Shown: positions 26,833-36,832, counted from the stretch's first letter. The stretch is DNA of 64,000 nucleotides from Oceanospirillaceae bacterium (GCA_013215505.1 JABSQZ010000014.1:62001-126000), one strand, 5' to 3'. Made by a program: numbers and translations. Notes: generated by a model from the sequence alone, not told the origin.

Positions 26833-29800
26833 TTAATGCACATTGGCTGCAGCCCTGGTTGGAATTTTTTCTCGATTTCCCATTTTAGGCAGGCAAATTG
26901 TAAACTTACAGTATTTGTTCAATATAGAATCTACCAACAACTTCCCGCTATGGTTTTCAGTAATAATAAAATAGGAGACACTCAATCCTAAGCCTGTACC
27001 CCTGCCCTCTTTTTTGGTGGTGAAAAAAGGTTCAAATATCCTGCGTTTTACCCCTTCATCTAAACCTGGTCCGTTGTCTTCTATCTCAATTAGGGCCTCT
27101 TCAGCTTCCCGGTCATATTTTATTCGCAATACAAACATTGGCGCTTGTACATTTGCCTCTTGCATCGCCTGTGCACCGTTTCTTAATATATTTAAAAAAA
27201 CTTGCTGAATTTTTCCAGGTTCGCAAACAATTCCCGGCATATCAACTTGATAGTCCCTAGTTATCTGGATACTTTTGAAATCGAAATTGTTTTTCAAATT
27301 GTAATCGGTGGATGACAACTCCAGCGCTTTGTCCAACAAATCAGCTAAATCTTGCTCTGAGGACTGCGTATCATTTTGCCGAGAGAAATTCAGCATATTA
27401 TCAACGATCACTGCCACCCGGTTTCCAGATTCTATAATACTGTTTACCATCCGTAGTATGCCCCGATCTTTCATGTACTGCTGCAGAGATTGCATACTGA
27501 TTGCCGCATCTTCACAAGCTTGCAAGTTCGCCGGGACAGTATAACCCGTCAACCGATTGAGCATTACATTGGCCGTTTGCATCATGCCCGCCAGTGGATT
27601 GTTTATTTCATGGGCCATTCCAGCTGCGAGACCACCCACCGACAGCATCTTCTCCGACTGAATCATCATTTCCGACAACAGTACTTGCTCTGTGACGTTA
27701 TCTAGCCTTATAACCGCCCCTGACTCACCACTGGTGATCAGAGGATAAATAGTGATATCTTCGTAACAGACTTCTCCAGCTTGGAAATATAAGCTTTTAA
27801 GATGACTAGATTCCCGTCGCTTAATGATCGCTGCACTGATATTAGATAATTGCGTTTGCAACCTGGGAAAAACATCAATTAACTCACGCTGGTATGCCTC
27901 TTCCAGGCTTATCGAGGTTTCTTTTTGCGCCGCAAAGTTCCACTGGGTTATCCGGCATTGCTGGTCTACTCCTATTAAAATAGACGACATTGAATCAATG
28001 ATATTGGCCAGATAATTACGCAGCCTATGTATTTCCTGGCCGGCTTTGGTACTCTCCGAGATATCGGTTGCGATAATGATCACCCCACCATCATCGAGCA
28101 ACTGTTCAAATATTTTTAAATAGCGATTTTCTCCCAGAGGCAAGACAAAATCATCAACAGGGTTGCGATGCATTGCCAACCTTTTAGCAAACCACTTTTT
28201 TGTATCAAAACCGAATTCCTGGGTATAATATTCACTGCAAGAGCGCCACATATTCTCGAAGCTCATACCCAACTCTATGTTACGCATGTCCCTATTGACT
28301 ACTTCGCCAAATTTGCGATTGAAAAATATTAATTTATCCTGATCATCAAAAATGGTCACAAATAGATTGAGACTATTGACCGCGGCAATCAGTCTTTTAT
28401 CCAATTCCTCAACCAGACAGCGTTCAGTGACATCCCGCCCCGCACCAATATAACCAATAAAATTTCCTTGCCGATCATACCTTGGCTCTCCGGAGAGACT
28501 GATGGTTACCAGGCTGCCATCTGCTTTGTGGGTTTTTATTTCGTAATCATTGAATTCTTCTCTGTTGTTCATCTGTCGAAGTTCATCTTGCTCTGAACCT
28601 GTATGGGGCAGGAATTTATCTGTATATGACTGAGATCGGGTTTTGCCAATATAATGTTCTGGAGGCAGCCCGGAAATTTTTTCGACATTGCCTGTTATAT
28701 ACGTAAATTTTAATTCGGCATCCATTTCCCAATACCAGTCAGCGCCGATTAACGCAAAATCACGAAAGCGACTTTCACTCATGGCCAGGGCATGCTGACT
28801 CTCTTTTAGAGCGGAGATATCCGAACCTATAGTAATAACGCTGCCATCTTGCAAGCGCTTCATATTAAAAATAAACTGCTGGCCAGTAAGCTGCTCAACT
28901 TCAAAAAACTCCTCTGAATTTCGTAGCCCCAACAACCAATGCTCAATCCACTGGTTCTTTTCGCTGCTATTCAAATTAGCACCTGAGCCTTGCATCACTG
29001 CATTCAGATAAGTTTCAAAAGGCGCACCTATAGCGATGCTTTCAATGACTGCAGCATTGGTTTTTTTGAAACTCTCATTGAAAAAAATAAACTGATTGTT
29101 GGCGTCGAGAAAAAAAACCACTTCTGTAGATTGATCGAACGCTGAAATCAGCTGTTGCGAGCGCTGCTCAGATTTTTTACGCACCTGGGCTTCGAATAAC
29201 AGCGATTGATTTGATTTATAAAGTTCCGCAGTTCTCTGATTAACGCGCTGTTCAAAAATTAAATTCTGAACGGTTAGCTCATTACCTTTTTTGATAAATA
29301 ACGCGATGATCATAAAACCGCCAGCAAACAAACTGACCAGTGTAATTAGCAAATGAAAATAAAGTTCATCTATTGTTGAGTGTCTCTGGACGCGAATAGC
29401 ACTGCGCAGCTGGATTGCGTTGATAGACAGAGCATATAAGCTTTGCAAATGCGTCGTCATTAATTGATTGATTAGCTGAAAAGACTGGCTATCACCTGTT
29501 TCCAGTTTTTGCACCAAAGGGTCTAATTGGAATAGGGTTTTTCGGGTAAACTCAACAGTCTCTCTACCTGTGTCAACTGCAAATAACTTGCGGTTAATTC
29601 TGCCCATCAGCTGCGCATCATAGCGACTCCAGAATATATCAAAGCTGGTGATGACTTGTTGTCTACTAACTCCTTGATGCCCCATATATAAATAGCTGGC
29701 ATGCTGTAAAAAATTTCGTGCTTCGCGATCAGCCTGGTTAAGGAACCACACCAGACTCAATTGGGCGTCAGTTTTTTGAATATTTTGTAGATTTTTGATT

Positions 29801-29886
29801 TTTGTTAAATCAGTCACTAACGTAATACTCAAAACCAAAGTGATGAGTGCTGATGTCAGATATATAATTTTTATTCTGTTAAACAT
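26833..29886 (-). CDS. membrane multi-PAS sensor histidine kinase
   Basis: The 1017 residues include TM1 (about 7-28), a periplasmic helical sensor (30-172), TM2 (177-198) and a coiled coil (200-240). About four PAS-like domains follow (near 245-355, 370-495, 500-615 and 625-735; the second has PEHYIGKTRSQ and the PAC end FIGYIGAGRDVTER). The kinase core has H759 in GMAHEINNPLAG and the boxes NILRNGAQAM, EDNGPGLDEG and GRGTGLGLSVSY. It ends without its own receiver, so the receivers are supplied by the next two genes. Eleven bases separate it from the upstream periplasmic protein gene. The stimulus is unknown; the multiple PAS domains suggest redox or ligand input. Confidence 0.9.
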   Translation of the reverse strand: MFNRIKIIYLTSALITLVLSITLVTDLTKIKNLQNIQKTDAQLSLVWFLNQADREARNFLQHASYLYMGHQGVSRQQVITSFDIFWSRYDAQLMGRINRKLFAVDTGRETVEFTRKTLFQLDPLVQKLETGDSQSFQLINQLMTTHLQSLYALSINAIQLRSAIRVQRHSTIDELYFHLLITLVSLFAGGFMIIALFIKKGNELTVQNLIFEQRVNQRTAELYKSNQSLLFEAQVRKKSEQRSQQLISAFDQSTEVVFFLDANNQFIFFNESFKKTNAAVIESIAIGAPFETYLNAVMQGSGANLNSSEKNQWIEHWLLGLRNSEEFFEVEQLTGQQFIFNMKRLQDGSVITIGSDISALKESQHALAMSESRFRDFALIGADWYWEMDAELKFTYITGNVEKISGLPPEHYIGKTRSQSYTDKFLPHTGSEQDELRQMNNREEFNDYEIKTHKADGSLVTISLSGEPRYDRQGNFIGYIGAGRDVTERCLVEELDKRLIAAVNSLNLFVTIFDDQDKLIFFNRKFGEVVNRDMRNIELGMSFENMWRSCSEYYTQEFGFDTKKWFAKRLAMHRNPVDDFVLPLGENRYLKIFEQLLDDGGVIIIATDISESTKAGQEIHRLRNYLANIIDSMSSILIGVDQQCRITQWNFAAQKETSISLEEAYQRELIDVFPRLQTQLSNISAAIIKRRESSHLKSLYFQAGEVCYEDITIYPLITSGESGAVIRLDNVTEQVLLSEMMIQSEKMLSVGGLAAGMAHEINNPLAGMMQTANVMLNRLTGYTVPANLQACEDAAISMQSLQQYMKDRGILRMVNSIIESGNRVAVIVDNMLNFSRQNDTQSSEQDLADLLDKALELSSTDYNLKNNFDFKSIQITRDYQVDMPGIVCEPGKIQQVFLNILRNGAQAMQEANVQAPMFVLRIKYDREAEEALIEIEDNGPGLDEGVKRRIFEPFFTTKKEGRGTGLGLSVSYFIITENHSGKLLVDSILNKYCKFTICLPKMGNREKIPTRAAANVH

Positions 29887-29896
29887 CTTAATACCT

Positions 29897-30394
29897 CTAG
29901 AGGATGTTTAAACTTTTTACTTGCCATATGGAGCGGGTGTAATATTTATGGTCTCTCGACAATTCCATATCTGACCAGGGATAAATAACCCAACTTGGAC
30001 CACGGCGTCTGACGCTCAATATCTTACCGTTATGTTTTAATGCCAAAATAATTGAATGTCGGATTACATCCTGCATTGGGATAGTAACTTTATAGCCATT
30101 TAATGCCGTCGCTTCGATATAATTGCCATCAGCGGCGAGTAACTGCAATAGATCTTGAATCTTCGGACCGGTAAATTCATGGATCCCCTCTGTCCAAGGT
30201 GTTTCAGTTTTGATGGTGGTTTGCGGCATAGCTTGTAACATCGCAAGATCAAATTGCGCGTTAGACGCACCGTTGGTATGAGAAATATTTCCAGTAACTG
30301 TTAGTATAATTTCGCCTTTAGCCTCAGATAAAACAGCGGCAAAAACACTTTGACTTGTAAAAGTAACAGCTAAAAACACAAGAACCTTAATCAT
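29897..30394 (-). CDS. exported COG3915-type protein (small oxidoreductase/molybdopterin-like fold)
   Basis: This 165-residue protein starts with a clear signal peptide (MIKVLVFLAVTFTSQSVFAA). The mature part reads as a small version of the SUOX/molybdopterin-binding fold (VTGNI…FDLAMLQAMPQTTI, FTGPKIQDLL, ALNGYKVTIPMQDV, NGKILSVRRRGPSWVIYPW). It appears to lack the cysteine that ligates molybdenum in true YedY/sulfite-oxidase enzymes, so a binding role is more likely than catalysis. It is the first gene of the signalling operon, 11 bases before the PAS kinase, and may be the periplasmic ligand-binding partner of that kinase. Family assignment is from memory of the pattern. Confidence 0.72.
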   Translation of the reverse strand: MIKVLVFLAVTFTSQSVFAAVLSEAKGEIILTVTGNISHTNGASNAQFDLAMLQAMPQTTIKTETPWTEGIHEFTGPKIQDLLQLLAADGNYIEATALNGYKVTIPMQDVIRHSIILALKHNGKILSVRRRGPSWVIYPWSDMELSRDHKYYTRSIWQVKSLNIL

Positions 30395-30891
30395 TTTTTG
30401 ATGCCTCTAACGGATTTGCAATTTTTATTATTGTTAACCCGACAAACTATACCCCATTATCCCTATAAATATTATGGCTATGTAATAAATATATAACTTA
30501 CCCGATCATTGCTAGATTACTGACCAATGTATGCATCAGATTTTTTGATCTTAAAGAGGTCCCTACTGACTCAAAAGCTATTCACAACATTGCCTGTAAG
30601 TCTGCTATCTGAGAGTAAGTTGCCTGAGTCGCATTGGCGATCGGCCAAATTTTTTAGATAAAATGTAGGACAAAGTACAGGAATAATACAAATTGAGCAG
30701 TGCACAAATAACGCTCTAGGATTACTTGTCTGGCCGAAACTACTAACAATGATCGCCAAATGTATTAAAAAATGATGGGCTAAAAATTACCATTGGCTGC
30801 AGAAGATATTTGCGGCAACCGGCAGCTCTTCAGTTGTAGAGCACGCCTCTGGACGAAGCCACAGAGGACATGCTGAGTGCCTAATACTAAA
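30395..30891. other. intergenic region between the signalling operon and gnd
   Basis: This is the AT-rich upstream region of the COG3915 gene and downstream region of gnd. CCTCTG (30846-30851) and CAGAGG (30862-30867) form a small hairpin near the gnd 3' end without a T-run. I see no gene or convincing promoter. Confidence 0.4.
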
Positions 30892-32424
30892 TCAGCTAAC
30901 TTTGTGCATCACTCTGGGATTTGCACTCCAATCCAAATGATATTTTTCATCCTTATCGCGGTCAGTCCTGGAAAAGGTATGAGCCCCAAAAAAGTCTCGC
31001 TGTGCCTGCAGGAGATTGGCGGGTAGCACCGCACACCGATAAGAATCATAGTATGCTAACGCGGAAGACATTGCGGGGTGCGGTATCCCCATCAATGTGG
31101 CACTGGCGATGGATTTTCTCCAACTGAGTTGAAACTTAGTAATCTGTTGACTGAAATAGGGGTCCAGTAATAAGTTTTGTAACTTCCCGTCACTGCCGTA
31201 GGCCCGGCTGATATCTTGCAAAAACACCGCTCTGATAATACATCCGGCACGCCAAATTTTGGCAATAGCGGCAAAATCTAAATTCCAGCCTTTGTCTTTA
31301 GAGGCAATTGACATCAACTGAAACCCTTGTGCATAGGCACATATCTTTGAGCAGTATAAGGCATCGTGTAGCTCTGCAATTATCTTAGCTCGCTGCTGGG
31401 CACTGTATTCAGGTATTTGAGGACCGCTCAATAATCCACTGGCAACCAACCGCTCTTCTTTTAAACTAGAAATACTTCTGGCAAACACCGCTTGGGTGAT
31501 ACTTTGTGCCGGACTGCCCATTTGCAGTGCAGACACAGCTGTCCATAATCCAGTGCCTTTTTGCCCCGCTGTATCTAGAATCATATCCACCAGTGGTGCA
31601 GCGGTAATTGGGTCTTGCTGACGAAGCACTTCAATGCTGATATCCATAAGATAACTGTCCAGCAACCCGCAATTCCACTGCTCGAAAATGTCGGCTATTT
31701 CCATGGGGCTCAATTTCAGTCCCGAGCGCAAGATATGATAACTTTCACAGATCAATTGCATATCCGCGTATTCAATGCCGTTGTGCACCATTTTTACATA
31801 GTGTCCGGCACCACTGGCACCAATATATGCGGCGCAGGGCTCTCCTTCCAACACCGGATTACCCGGTTCAAACCTCTCTATCGGCCTTCCGCTTTCAGGA
31901 TCTACTTTTGCGGCTATGGCCTGCAGCACCGGAGCGACTCGGGTCCAGGCATAAGGGTCACCGGAAGGCATTAACGAAGGACCAAACCTAGCGCCTACTT
32001 CACCACCAGAAACAGCGGTGGAAAAGAAAATAAAATGCGGCCGGTATTTTATCTCTCTCTCTATTGTATCTGTCCACAAACTGTTACCGGTATCGATAAC
32101 TATGTCATCTGCTTTGATGTCCGCAGCGATTAAGTGTTCACAAACATGATCTACCGCATTTCCAGCGGGGACTGAGACCATCAGCAAATTTGGTTTGGAC
32201 AGAGAGTCCAGTAGCTGGGTATATGAGCTACAACCAAAAATCCGCTGCTCACCCTCCCCGCGCTGTTGCTGATCCATTGTTTCAAGTTGCTCAATCTTTT
32301 GATTATCCAGATCAAAACAAGCCACCTTATAACCATTATCTGCCAGATTGAGTGCCAAATTATTACCCATGACTCCCAAACCGATAAAGCCTATATCACA
32401 TAACATTTTGTTGTTCATACCCAA
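30892..32424 (-). CDS. gnd: 6-phosphogluconate dehydrogenase (decarboxylating), divergent
   Basis: The protein is 510 residues, somewhat longer than the usual 470. Family motifs are clear: GFIGLGVMGNNLALN, VSGGEVGARFGPSLMPSG, the catalytic K211 and E218 in GHYVKMVHNGIEYAD, and QRDFFGAHTFSRTD. Two deviations matter. After the second beta-strand the usual NR(T/S) cofactor motif is D38-L39-D40, which argues for NAD rather than NADP. The GTGKWT substrate-phosphate loop reads GTGLWT, with L293 replacing Lys. No zwf, pgl or edd is nearby. It could be an NAD-linked Gnd or a paralogue acting on a related sugar acid. Confidence 0.88.
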   Translation of the reverse strand: MGMNNKMLCDIGFIGLGVMGNNLALNLADNGYKVACFDLDNQKIEQLETMDQQQRGEGEQRIFGCSSYTQLLDSLSKPNLLMVSVPAGNAVDHVCEHLIAADIKADDIVIDTGNSLWTDTIEREIKYRPHFIFFSTAVSGGEVGARFGPSLMPSGDPYAWTRVAPVLQAIAAKVDPESGRPIERFEPGNPVLEGEPCAAYIGASGAGHYVKMVHNGIEYADMQLICESYHILRSGLKLSPMEIADIFEQWNCGLLDSYLMDISIEVLRQQDPITAAPLVDMILDTAGQKGTGLWTAVSALQMGSPAQSITQAVFARSISSLKEERLVASGLLSGPQIPEYSAQQRAKIIAELHDALYCSKICAYAQGFQLMSIASKDKGWNLDFAAIAKIWRAGCIIRAVFLQDISRAYGSDGKLQNLLLDPYFSQQITKFQLSWRKSIASATLMGIPHPAMSSALAYYDSYRCAVLPANLLQAQRDFFGAHTFSRTDRDKDEKYHLDWSANPRVMHKVS

Positions 32425-32565
32425 TACCTGATCCGAAATCTAGATAAAAAAACCGTAACCGCAGTGTCGCAAGGAATAACTGCAATAATAATAAATGCAA
32501 TTTTAAGCAATACAATGGTCGCTATCAACAACAATAGCTTACCAATGAAATCTAGACCAAAAAAA

Positions 32566-32587
32566 ACCATCTAAAAGATGGTTTTTT
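32566..32587. terminator. bidirectional terminator after the aap operon
   Basis: ACCATCT (32566-32572) pairs with AGATGGT (32576-32582) across AAA. It is flanked by an A-run on the left (32559-32565) and a T-run on the right, so it works on both strands. It ends the minus-strand aapJQMP transcript. Confidence 0.85.
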
Positions 32588-32608
32588 ATAACACAACAGA
32601 GCTACACC

Positions 32609-33358
32609 TTAATGTAAGATCTGACTCAAGAACAATTGTGTTCTCTCATTTTGTGGATTGTCAAAGAACTCCGCAGGGGTATTCTGTTCAACAATTTGAC
32701 CAGCATCCATAAAGAGAACTCTATCAGCTACTTTACGGGCAAAACCCATCTCGTGAGTTACAACTATCATGGTCATGCCCTCTTCGGCAAGTTCAACCAT
32801 AACATCTAGTACTTCCTTGATCATCTCAGGGTCGAGTGCTGATGTCGGCTCATCAAACAAGATAGTTCTTGGCTTCATGCATAGCGAGCGAGCAATAGCG
32901 ACACGCTGTTGCTGACCACCAGACAACTGACCTGGGTACTTCATTGCCTGATCTGGAATTTTCACCTTTTCTAGAAAGTGCATCGCCAGTTCTTCAGCTT
33001 CTTTTTTCGGAGTGCCGCGTACCCAAATTGGTGCCAAGGTGCAGTTTTCCAAAATTGTCAGGTGCGGGAACAAGTTGAAGTGCTGAAAACACATACCCAC
33101 TTCCCGACGTACTTCGTCAATTTTTTTGATATCGTTGGTAAGCTCAATGCCATCGACAATAATTTGCCCTTGCTGATGCTCTTCCAAACGGTTGATGCAA
33201 CGTATCATAGTAGACTTACCTGAACCTGAGGGTCCACATACTACAATCCGCTCGCCTTTTTTTACTTCTAAGTTAATATCACGCAGTACATGAAAGTCGC
33301 CGTACCACTTGTGCATACCTGCTATTACGATAGCGGGCTTATCATTATTATTCGCCAT
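32609..33358 (-). CDS. aapP: general amino-acid ABC transporter ATPase (AapP)
   Basis: The 249-residue polar amino-acid transporter ATPase shows Walker [10 protein letters not shown], signature [15 protein letters not shown], Walker [13 protein letters not shown] and switch VVTHEMGFA. It would power the importer made by the two permeases and the binding protein encoded upstream. It is the last gene of the four-gene cluster, nine bases after aapM, followed by a terminator. Confidence 0.94.
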   Translation of the reverse strand: MANNNDKPAIVIAGMHKWYGDFHVLRDINLEVKKGERIVVCGPSGSGKSTMIRCINRLEEHQQGQIIVDGIELTNDIKKIDEVRREVGMCFQHFNLFPHLTILENCTLAPIWVRGTPKKEAEELAMHFLEKVKIPDQAMKYPGQLSGGQQQRVAIARSLCMKPRTILFDEPTSALDPEMIKEVLDVMVELAEEGMTMIVVTHEMGFARKVADRVLFMDAGQIVEQNTPAEFFDNPQNERTQLFLSQILH

Positions 33359-33367
33359 TGGTGGCTC

Positions 33368-34498
33368 CTAGTTATTATGTCCAGTGTTGAGCTTCTTCTC
33401 TAAATGTAGGCTATAGCGTGACATACCAAAGCAGAATATGAAGAAGAACAAACCGATAAATACGTATAATTCAGTACTTAACCCAGCCCATGCGGTCGTT
33501 GAAATCGCCGCCATGCCGATACCTAGTGGATCCAGCAGGCCGATAATAACGACTAATGTAGTATCTTTAAACAGGCCGATGAAACTACCTACTATACCGG
33601 GAATCGAGATTTTCAATGCCTGCGGCAAGATAATCAGACGCATACTCTGCCAGTAAGACAAACCCAATGCATCCGCGGCTTCATATTGACCTGTTGGTAT
33701 AGCCGCCAGACCACCACGAATTACCTCAGCGATATAAGCTGCTGAGAATAGCGTTACCATGATCAGTACCCGCAGTAACAAATCGAAATTTGATCCTGGT
33801 GGCAAGAAGTATGACAGTAAGGTAGAGGCGATAAATAACAGGGTAATCAGTGGCACACCACGGATAAACTCGATAAATATCGTCGCCAATATGGAGAAAA
33901 TCGGTAATTTTGAAATTCGACTCAATGCCAGCATAATACTGATCGGCAGTGAGACAAATATTCCCGACAAACCGATAATCAAGGTCAGTAAGATACCGCC
34001 CATTTTGTTGGTTGGTACGTCAACCAAACCGAAGCTTCCGCCAACGACCAGGAAGTAACTGGCTACTGGAAATAACACAGCAGTAATCAAGATCTTATTG
34101 TTGGCTCGCAACTTTTCAACCAGTACTACCGCGATAGTCATCGCCGTTAAGATGAAAGCTACATTGACTCTCCAGCGCTCCTCGATAGGATAGAATCCGT
34201 AGACAAATTGTCCCCATCTGCGATAGACAAAAGACCAGCAAGCGCCTCTGTCATCACCCATCATTGCCAGACATTCTTTTCTGCTCTCTGCACCGAGAAC
34301 CACAGAGTCAATGAATGCCCACTGGATAAAGGGCGGCAGTATTAAATACACCAAATACAAGCCTAACAAGGTCAGGAAAGTATTACTGGCAGAGGAAAAA
34401 AGATTATCTCTCATCCACCTTACCGGACCTACTGAATTGGGCGGTGGCGGTAGAGATGGGTGCATGCCCGGTTCATAGTTATTTATTTCTGTAGACAT
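33368..34498 (-). CDS. aapM: general L-amino-acid ABC transporter permease (AapM)
   Basis: The 376-residue HisMQ-type permease has an extended N-terminal region with extra membrane segments, as is usual for AapM. The conserved permease end includes FIEFIRGVPLITLLF, AYIAEVIRGGLAAIPTGQYEAADALGLS and FKDTTLVVIIGLLD. It pairs with AapQ to form the membrane channel. It is separated from aapQ by only four bases. Confidence 0.93.
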   Translation of the reverse strand: MSTEINNYEPGMHPSLPPPPNSVGPVRWMRDNLFSSASNTFLTLLGLYLVYLILPPFIQWAFIDSVVLGAESRKECLAMMGDDRGACWSFVYRRWGQFVYGFYPIEERWRVNVAFILTAMTIAVVLVEKLRANNKILITAVLFPVASYFLVVGGSFGLVDVPTNKMGGILLTLIIGLSGIFVSLPISIMLALSRISKLPIFSILATIFIEFIRGVPLITLLFIASTLLSYFLPPGSNFDLLLRVLIMVTLFSAAYIAEVIRGGLAAIPTGQYEAADALGLSYWQSMRLIILPQALKISIPGIVGSFIGLFKDTTLVVIIGLLDPLGIGMAAISTTAWAGLSTELYVFIGLFFFIFCFGMSRYSLHLEKKLNTGHNN

Positions 34499-34502
34499 AA
34501 TA

Positions 34503-35696
34503 TTACCTCGACACCAGTGCTATACGCTTATAGTAGATATTCATCAGCGCCGATATAAATAGCGATATGAACAGATAGACGCCAAGTACTATAGCCATGC
34601 TCTCCAATGCTCTGCCGGTCTGATTCAGCGAAATCCCGCCAATCGTTGCCACTAAATCCATGTAGCCGATAGCAATGGCCAGTGATGAGTTTTTAGTCAG
34701 GTTTAAGTACTGACTGATCAGAGGTGGAATAATAACCCGTAGCGCTTGCGGAATAACCACTAATCGCATGGTGAAGTTAGGTCTGATACCAAGAGCGTGT
34801 GCAGCCTCAGTTTGTCCATGACTGACCGATTGAATGCCCGCGCGTACTATCTCCGCAATAAATGCACCGGTATACAGCGACAGGGCAAACCACAGCGCCA
34901 TGAACTCGGGTTTGATTACAAAGCCACCCTTAAAGTTAAACCCTTTTAGTACCGGGTAACTCATTTCAATAGGAGCACCTGCCAGCAGGAAGGTAATGAC
35001 CGGTAAGCCGACAATAGCAGCAGCGCCGATCCAGATAGCCGGAATCAATTTACCGGTTTGTTCCTGTACTTTGTTGGCGTGTCTCTTGAACAACACCGCA
35101 AAAACAATGGCGACCAGCAGCGCAATCCACACCCAGCCAAAACCATCCTGGGGAATCGGCTGCGGCAGATAAACCCCGCGGTTAGTGGCAAAGAACATAT
35201 CCATGATTGCCTCTGCTCTTTTCGGCACAGGTAAGGAGTGAATAATGATGCCGTGCCAGAGGAGGATTTGCAGTAGTACCGGAACGTTACGGGTGATTTC
35301 GACATACACTTGCATTAAGCGAGATAATACAAAGTTATTGGACAGACGTAGAACACCTGCGGTAAAGCCTAGAAAAGTTGCGACTATAATACCGCAACCA
35401 GCTACTAGTAAGGTATTGAGTAAGCCGACTAATCCCGCTCTGAAGTGCGAGTCGGAACTGTCATATTCGATTAAGGTTTGGTTAATATCGTAATTGGCTG
35501 GCGATGTCAAAAAATCGAATCCAACTTTAACCCCTAAACGGTCTAAGTTTTCGACGGTATTTGAAACTATGTTTCCGAGAAATAACAATATCCCTATCAC
35601 TGCTATTATTTGCATAATAACGCCGCGGGATTTTTTATCTCTCCATAACGAGCCCAGTGTCACGGTCTTTTTTTCTTGAACTTGCATGCCGCTCAT
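34503..35696 (-). CDS. aapQ: general L-amino-acid ABC transporter permease (AapQ)
   Basis: The 397-residue partner permease has VYVEITRNVPVLLQILLWHG, the EAA-type loop AFIAEIVRAGIQSVSHGQTEAAHALGI, and LTKNSSLAIAIGYMDL. The large insert between the first helices is typical of AapQ/BztB. A strong terminator-like hairpin lies between aapJ and this gene, which should keep permease expression below that of the binding protein. Confidence 0.93.
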   Translation of the reverse strand: MSGMQVQEKKTVTLGSLWRDKKSRGVIMQIIAVIGILLFLGNIVSNTVENLDRLGVKVGFDFLTSPANYDINQTLIEYDSSDSHFRAGLVGLLNTLLVAGCGIIVATFLGFTAGVLRLSNNFVLSRLMQVYVEITRNVPVLLQILLWHGIIIHSLPVPKRAEAIMDMFFATNRGVYLPQPIPQDGFGWVWIALLVAIVFAVLFKRHANKVQEQTGKLIPAIWIGAAAIVGLPVITFLLAGAPIEMSYPVLKGFNFKGGFVIKPEFMALWFALSLYTGAFIAEIVRAGIQSVSHGQTEAAHALGIRPNFTMRLVVIPQALRVIIPPLISQYLNLTKNSSLAIAIGYMDLVATIGGISLNQTGRALESMAIVLGVYLFISLFISALMNIYYKRIALVSR

Positions 35697-35717
35697 ATAG
35701 ACAACCTGAATAGATTA

Positions 35718-35777
35718 GAAAAAAAACGAGCCCCTTTTCTGCCAGCCGATCAAATCGGCCGTTTAAAAAGGAGCTCG
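35718..35777 (-). terminator. attenuating terminator between aapJ and aapQ
   Basis: On the minus strand CGAGC (35777-35773) pairs with GCTCG (35731-35727), with further A/T-rich pairing inside and an inner hairpin GCCGAT…ATCGGC, followed by a run of eight or nine Us. Partial termination here would give an excess of binding protein over permease, a usual arrangement for such importers. Confidence 0.75.
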
Positions 35778-35799
35778 CTGCTAGATTACTACTTGTTTA

Positions 35800-36816
35800 T
35801 TACTTCAATGGTGGAGCGTACTGGATGCCACCGTTAGTCCAAAGTGCGTTTAGACCACGTTCAAGCTTAAGTGCAGTTGACTTACCAACGTTGCGCTCGA
35901 AAGACTCGCTGTAGTTACCCACTTGCTTGATGATGTTGTATGCCCACTTCTTATCAAGACCAAGCATAGCGCCTAGCTTAGCGTCGTTTGAACCTAGCAG
36001 CCCCTGTGCAGCAGGATCTTTATCGTTTGCAGCACGCTCGTCTAAGTTCTTAGAGTTGATGTTAAGCTCTTCAGCGTTCAACATCGCGTTGTGGCTCCAC
36101 TTAACAATATCTAACCACTGGTCGTCGCCGTGACGAACTACTGGTCCTAGTGGCTCTTTAGATATGATTTCAGGTAGAACAATGTGTGCAGTTGGATCTT
36201 CGAAAACTGAACGCTGTGCAGCTAGTGCAGATGCGTCAGTTGTGTATACATCACAGCGACCGGCAAGGTAGTTTGAACGACCTTCAGCAGAAGTTTCAAC
36301 AGGTACTGGCTCGTAAGTCATACCGTTTAACTTGAAGTACTCAGCAGCGTTAAGCTCTGTAGTAGTACCAGTTTGGATACAGATAGAAGCGCCGTCTAGG
36401 CCTTTAGCTGAAGTAACACCTAGAGCTTTAGGAACCATGAAGCCTTGTCCGTCATAGTAGTTAACGCCAGCGAAGTTCAAACCTAAGCTCGCGTCACGAG
36501 TAAATGTCCAAGTAGTTACACGAGACAATACATCGATTTCACCAGACTTTAATACTTCGAAACGAACCTTAGAAGTAAGGGGAACATATTCAACTTTTTC
36601 TGAATCACCTAATACAGCTGCTGCAACAGCACGGCAAAGGTCAACGTCAAGACCTTCCCATTGGCCGCTATCATTTGGAGCAGCAAAACCAGCTAAACCT
36701 GTAGACACACCACATTTCAATACACCACGTTCCTGTACCTCTTCCAAAGTTGAAGCAGATACATTCATCGCAGTTAATGCTGCAAGACTAACAGCAATAG
36801 GTAATAGTTTTTTCAT
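35800..36816 (-). CDS. aapJ: general L-amino-acid-binding periplasmic protein (AapJ)
   Basis: The 338-residue family-3 binding protein has a signal peptide (MKKLLPIAVSLAALTAMNVSA). Landmarks include ERGVLKCGVSTGLAGFAAPND, WEGLDVDLCRAVAAAVLGD, SRVTTWTFTRDASLGLNFAGVNYYDGQGF and PLGPVVRHGDD. AapJ binds many L-amino acids. Codon use looks more uniform than in its neighbours, suggesting high expression. Upstream on the minus strand is an AGGA ribosome-binding site and, just before it, an AATAATAA motif that could bind Hfq/Crc. Confidence 0.95.
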   Translation of the reverse strand: MKKLLPIAVSLAALTAMNVSASTLEEVQERGVLKCGVSTGLAGFAAPNDSGQWEGLDVDLCRAVAAAVLGDSEKVEYVPLTSKVRFEVLKSGEIDVLSRVTTWTFTRDASLGLNFAGVNYYDGQGFMVPKALGVTSAKGLDGASICIQTGTTTELNAAEYFKLNGMTYEPVPVETSAEGRSNYLAGRCDVYTTDASALAAQRSVFEDPTAHIVLPEIISKEPLGPVVRHGDDQWLDIVKWSHNAMLNAEELNINSKNLDERAANDKDPAAQGLLGSNDAKLGAMLGLDKKWAYNIIKQVGNYSESFERNVGKSTALKLERGLNALWTNGGIQYAPPLK

Positions 36817-36832
36817 TGTTAAGGTTTCCTAA

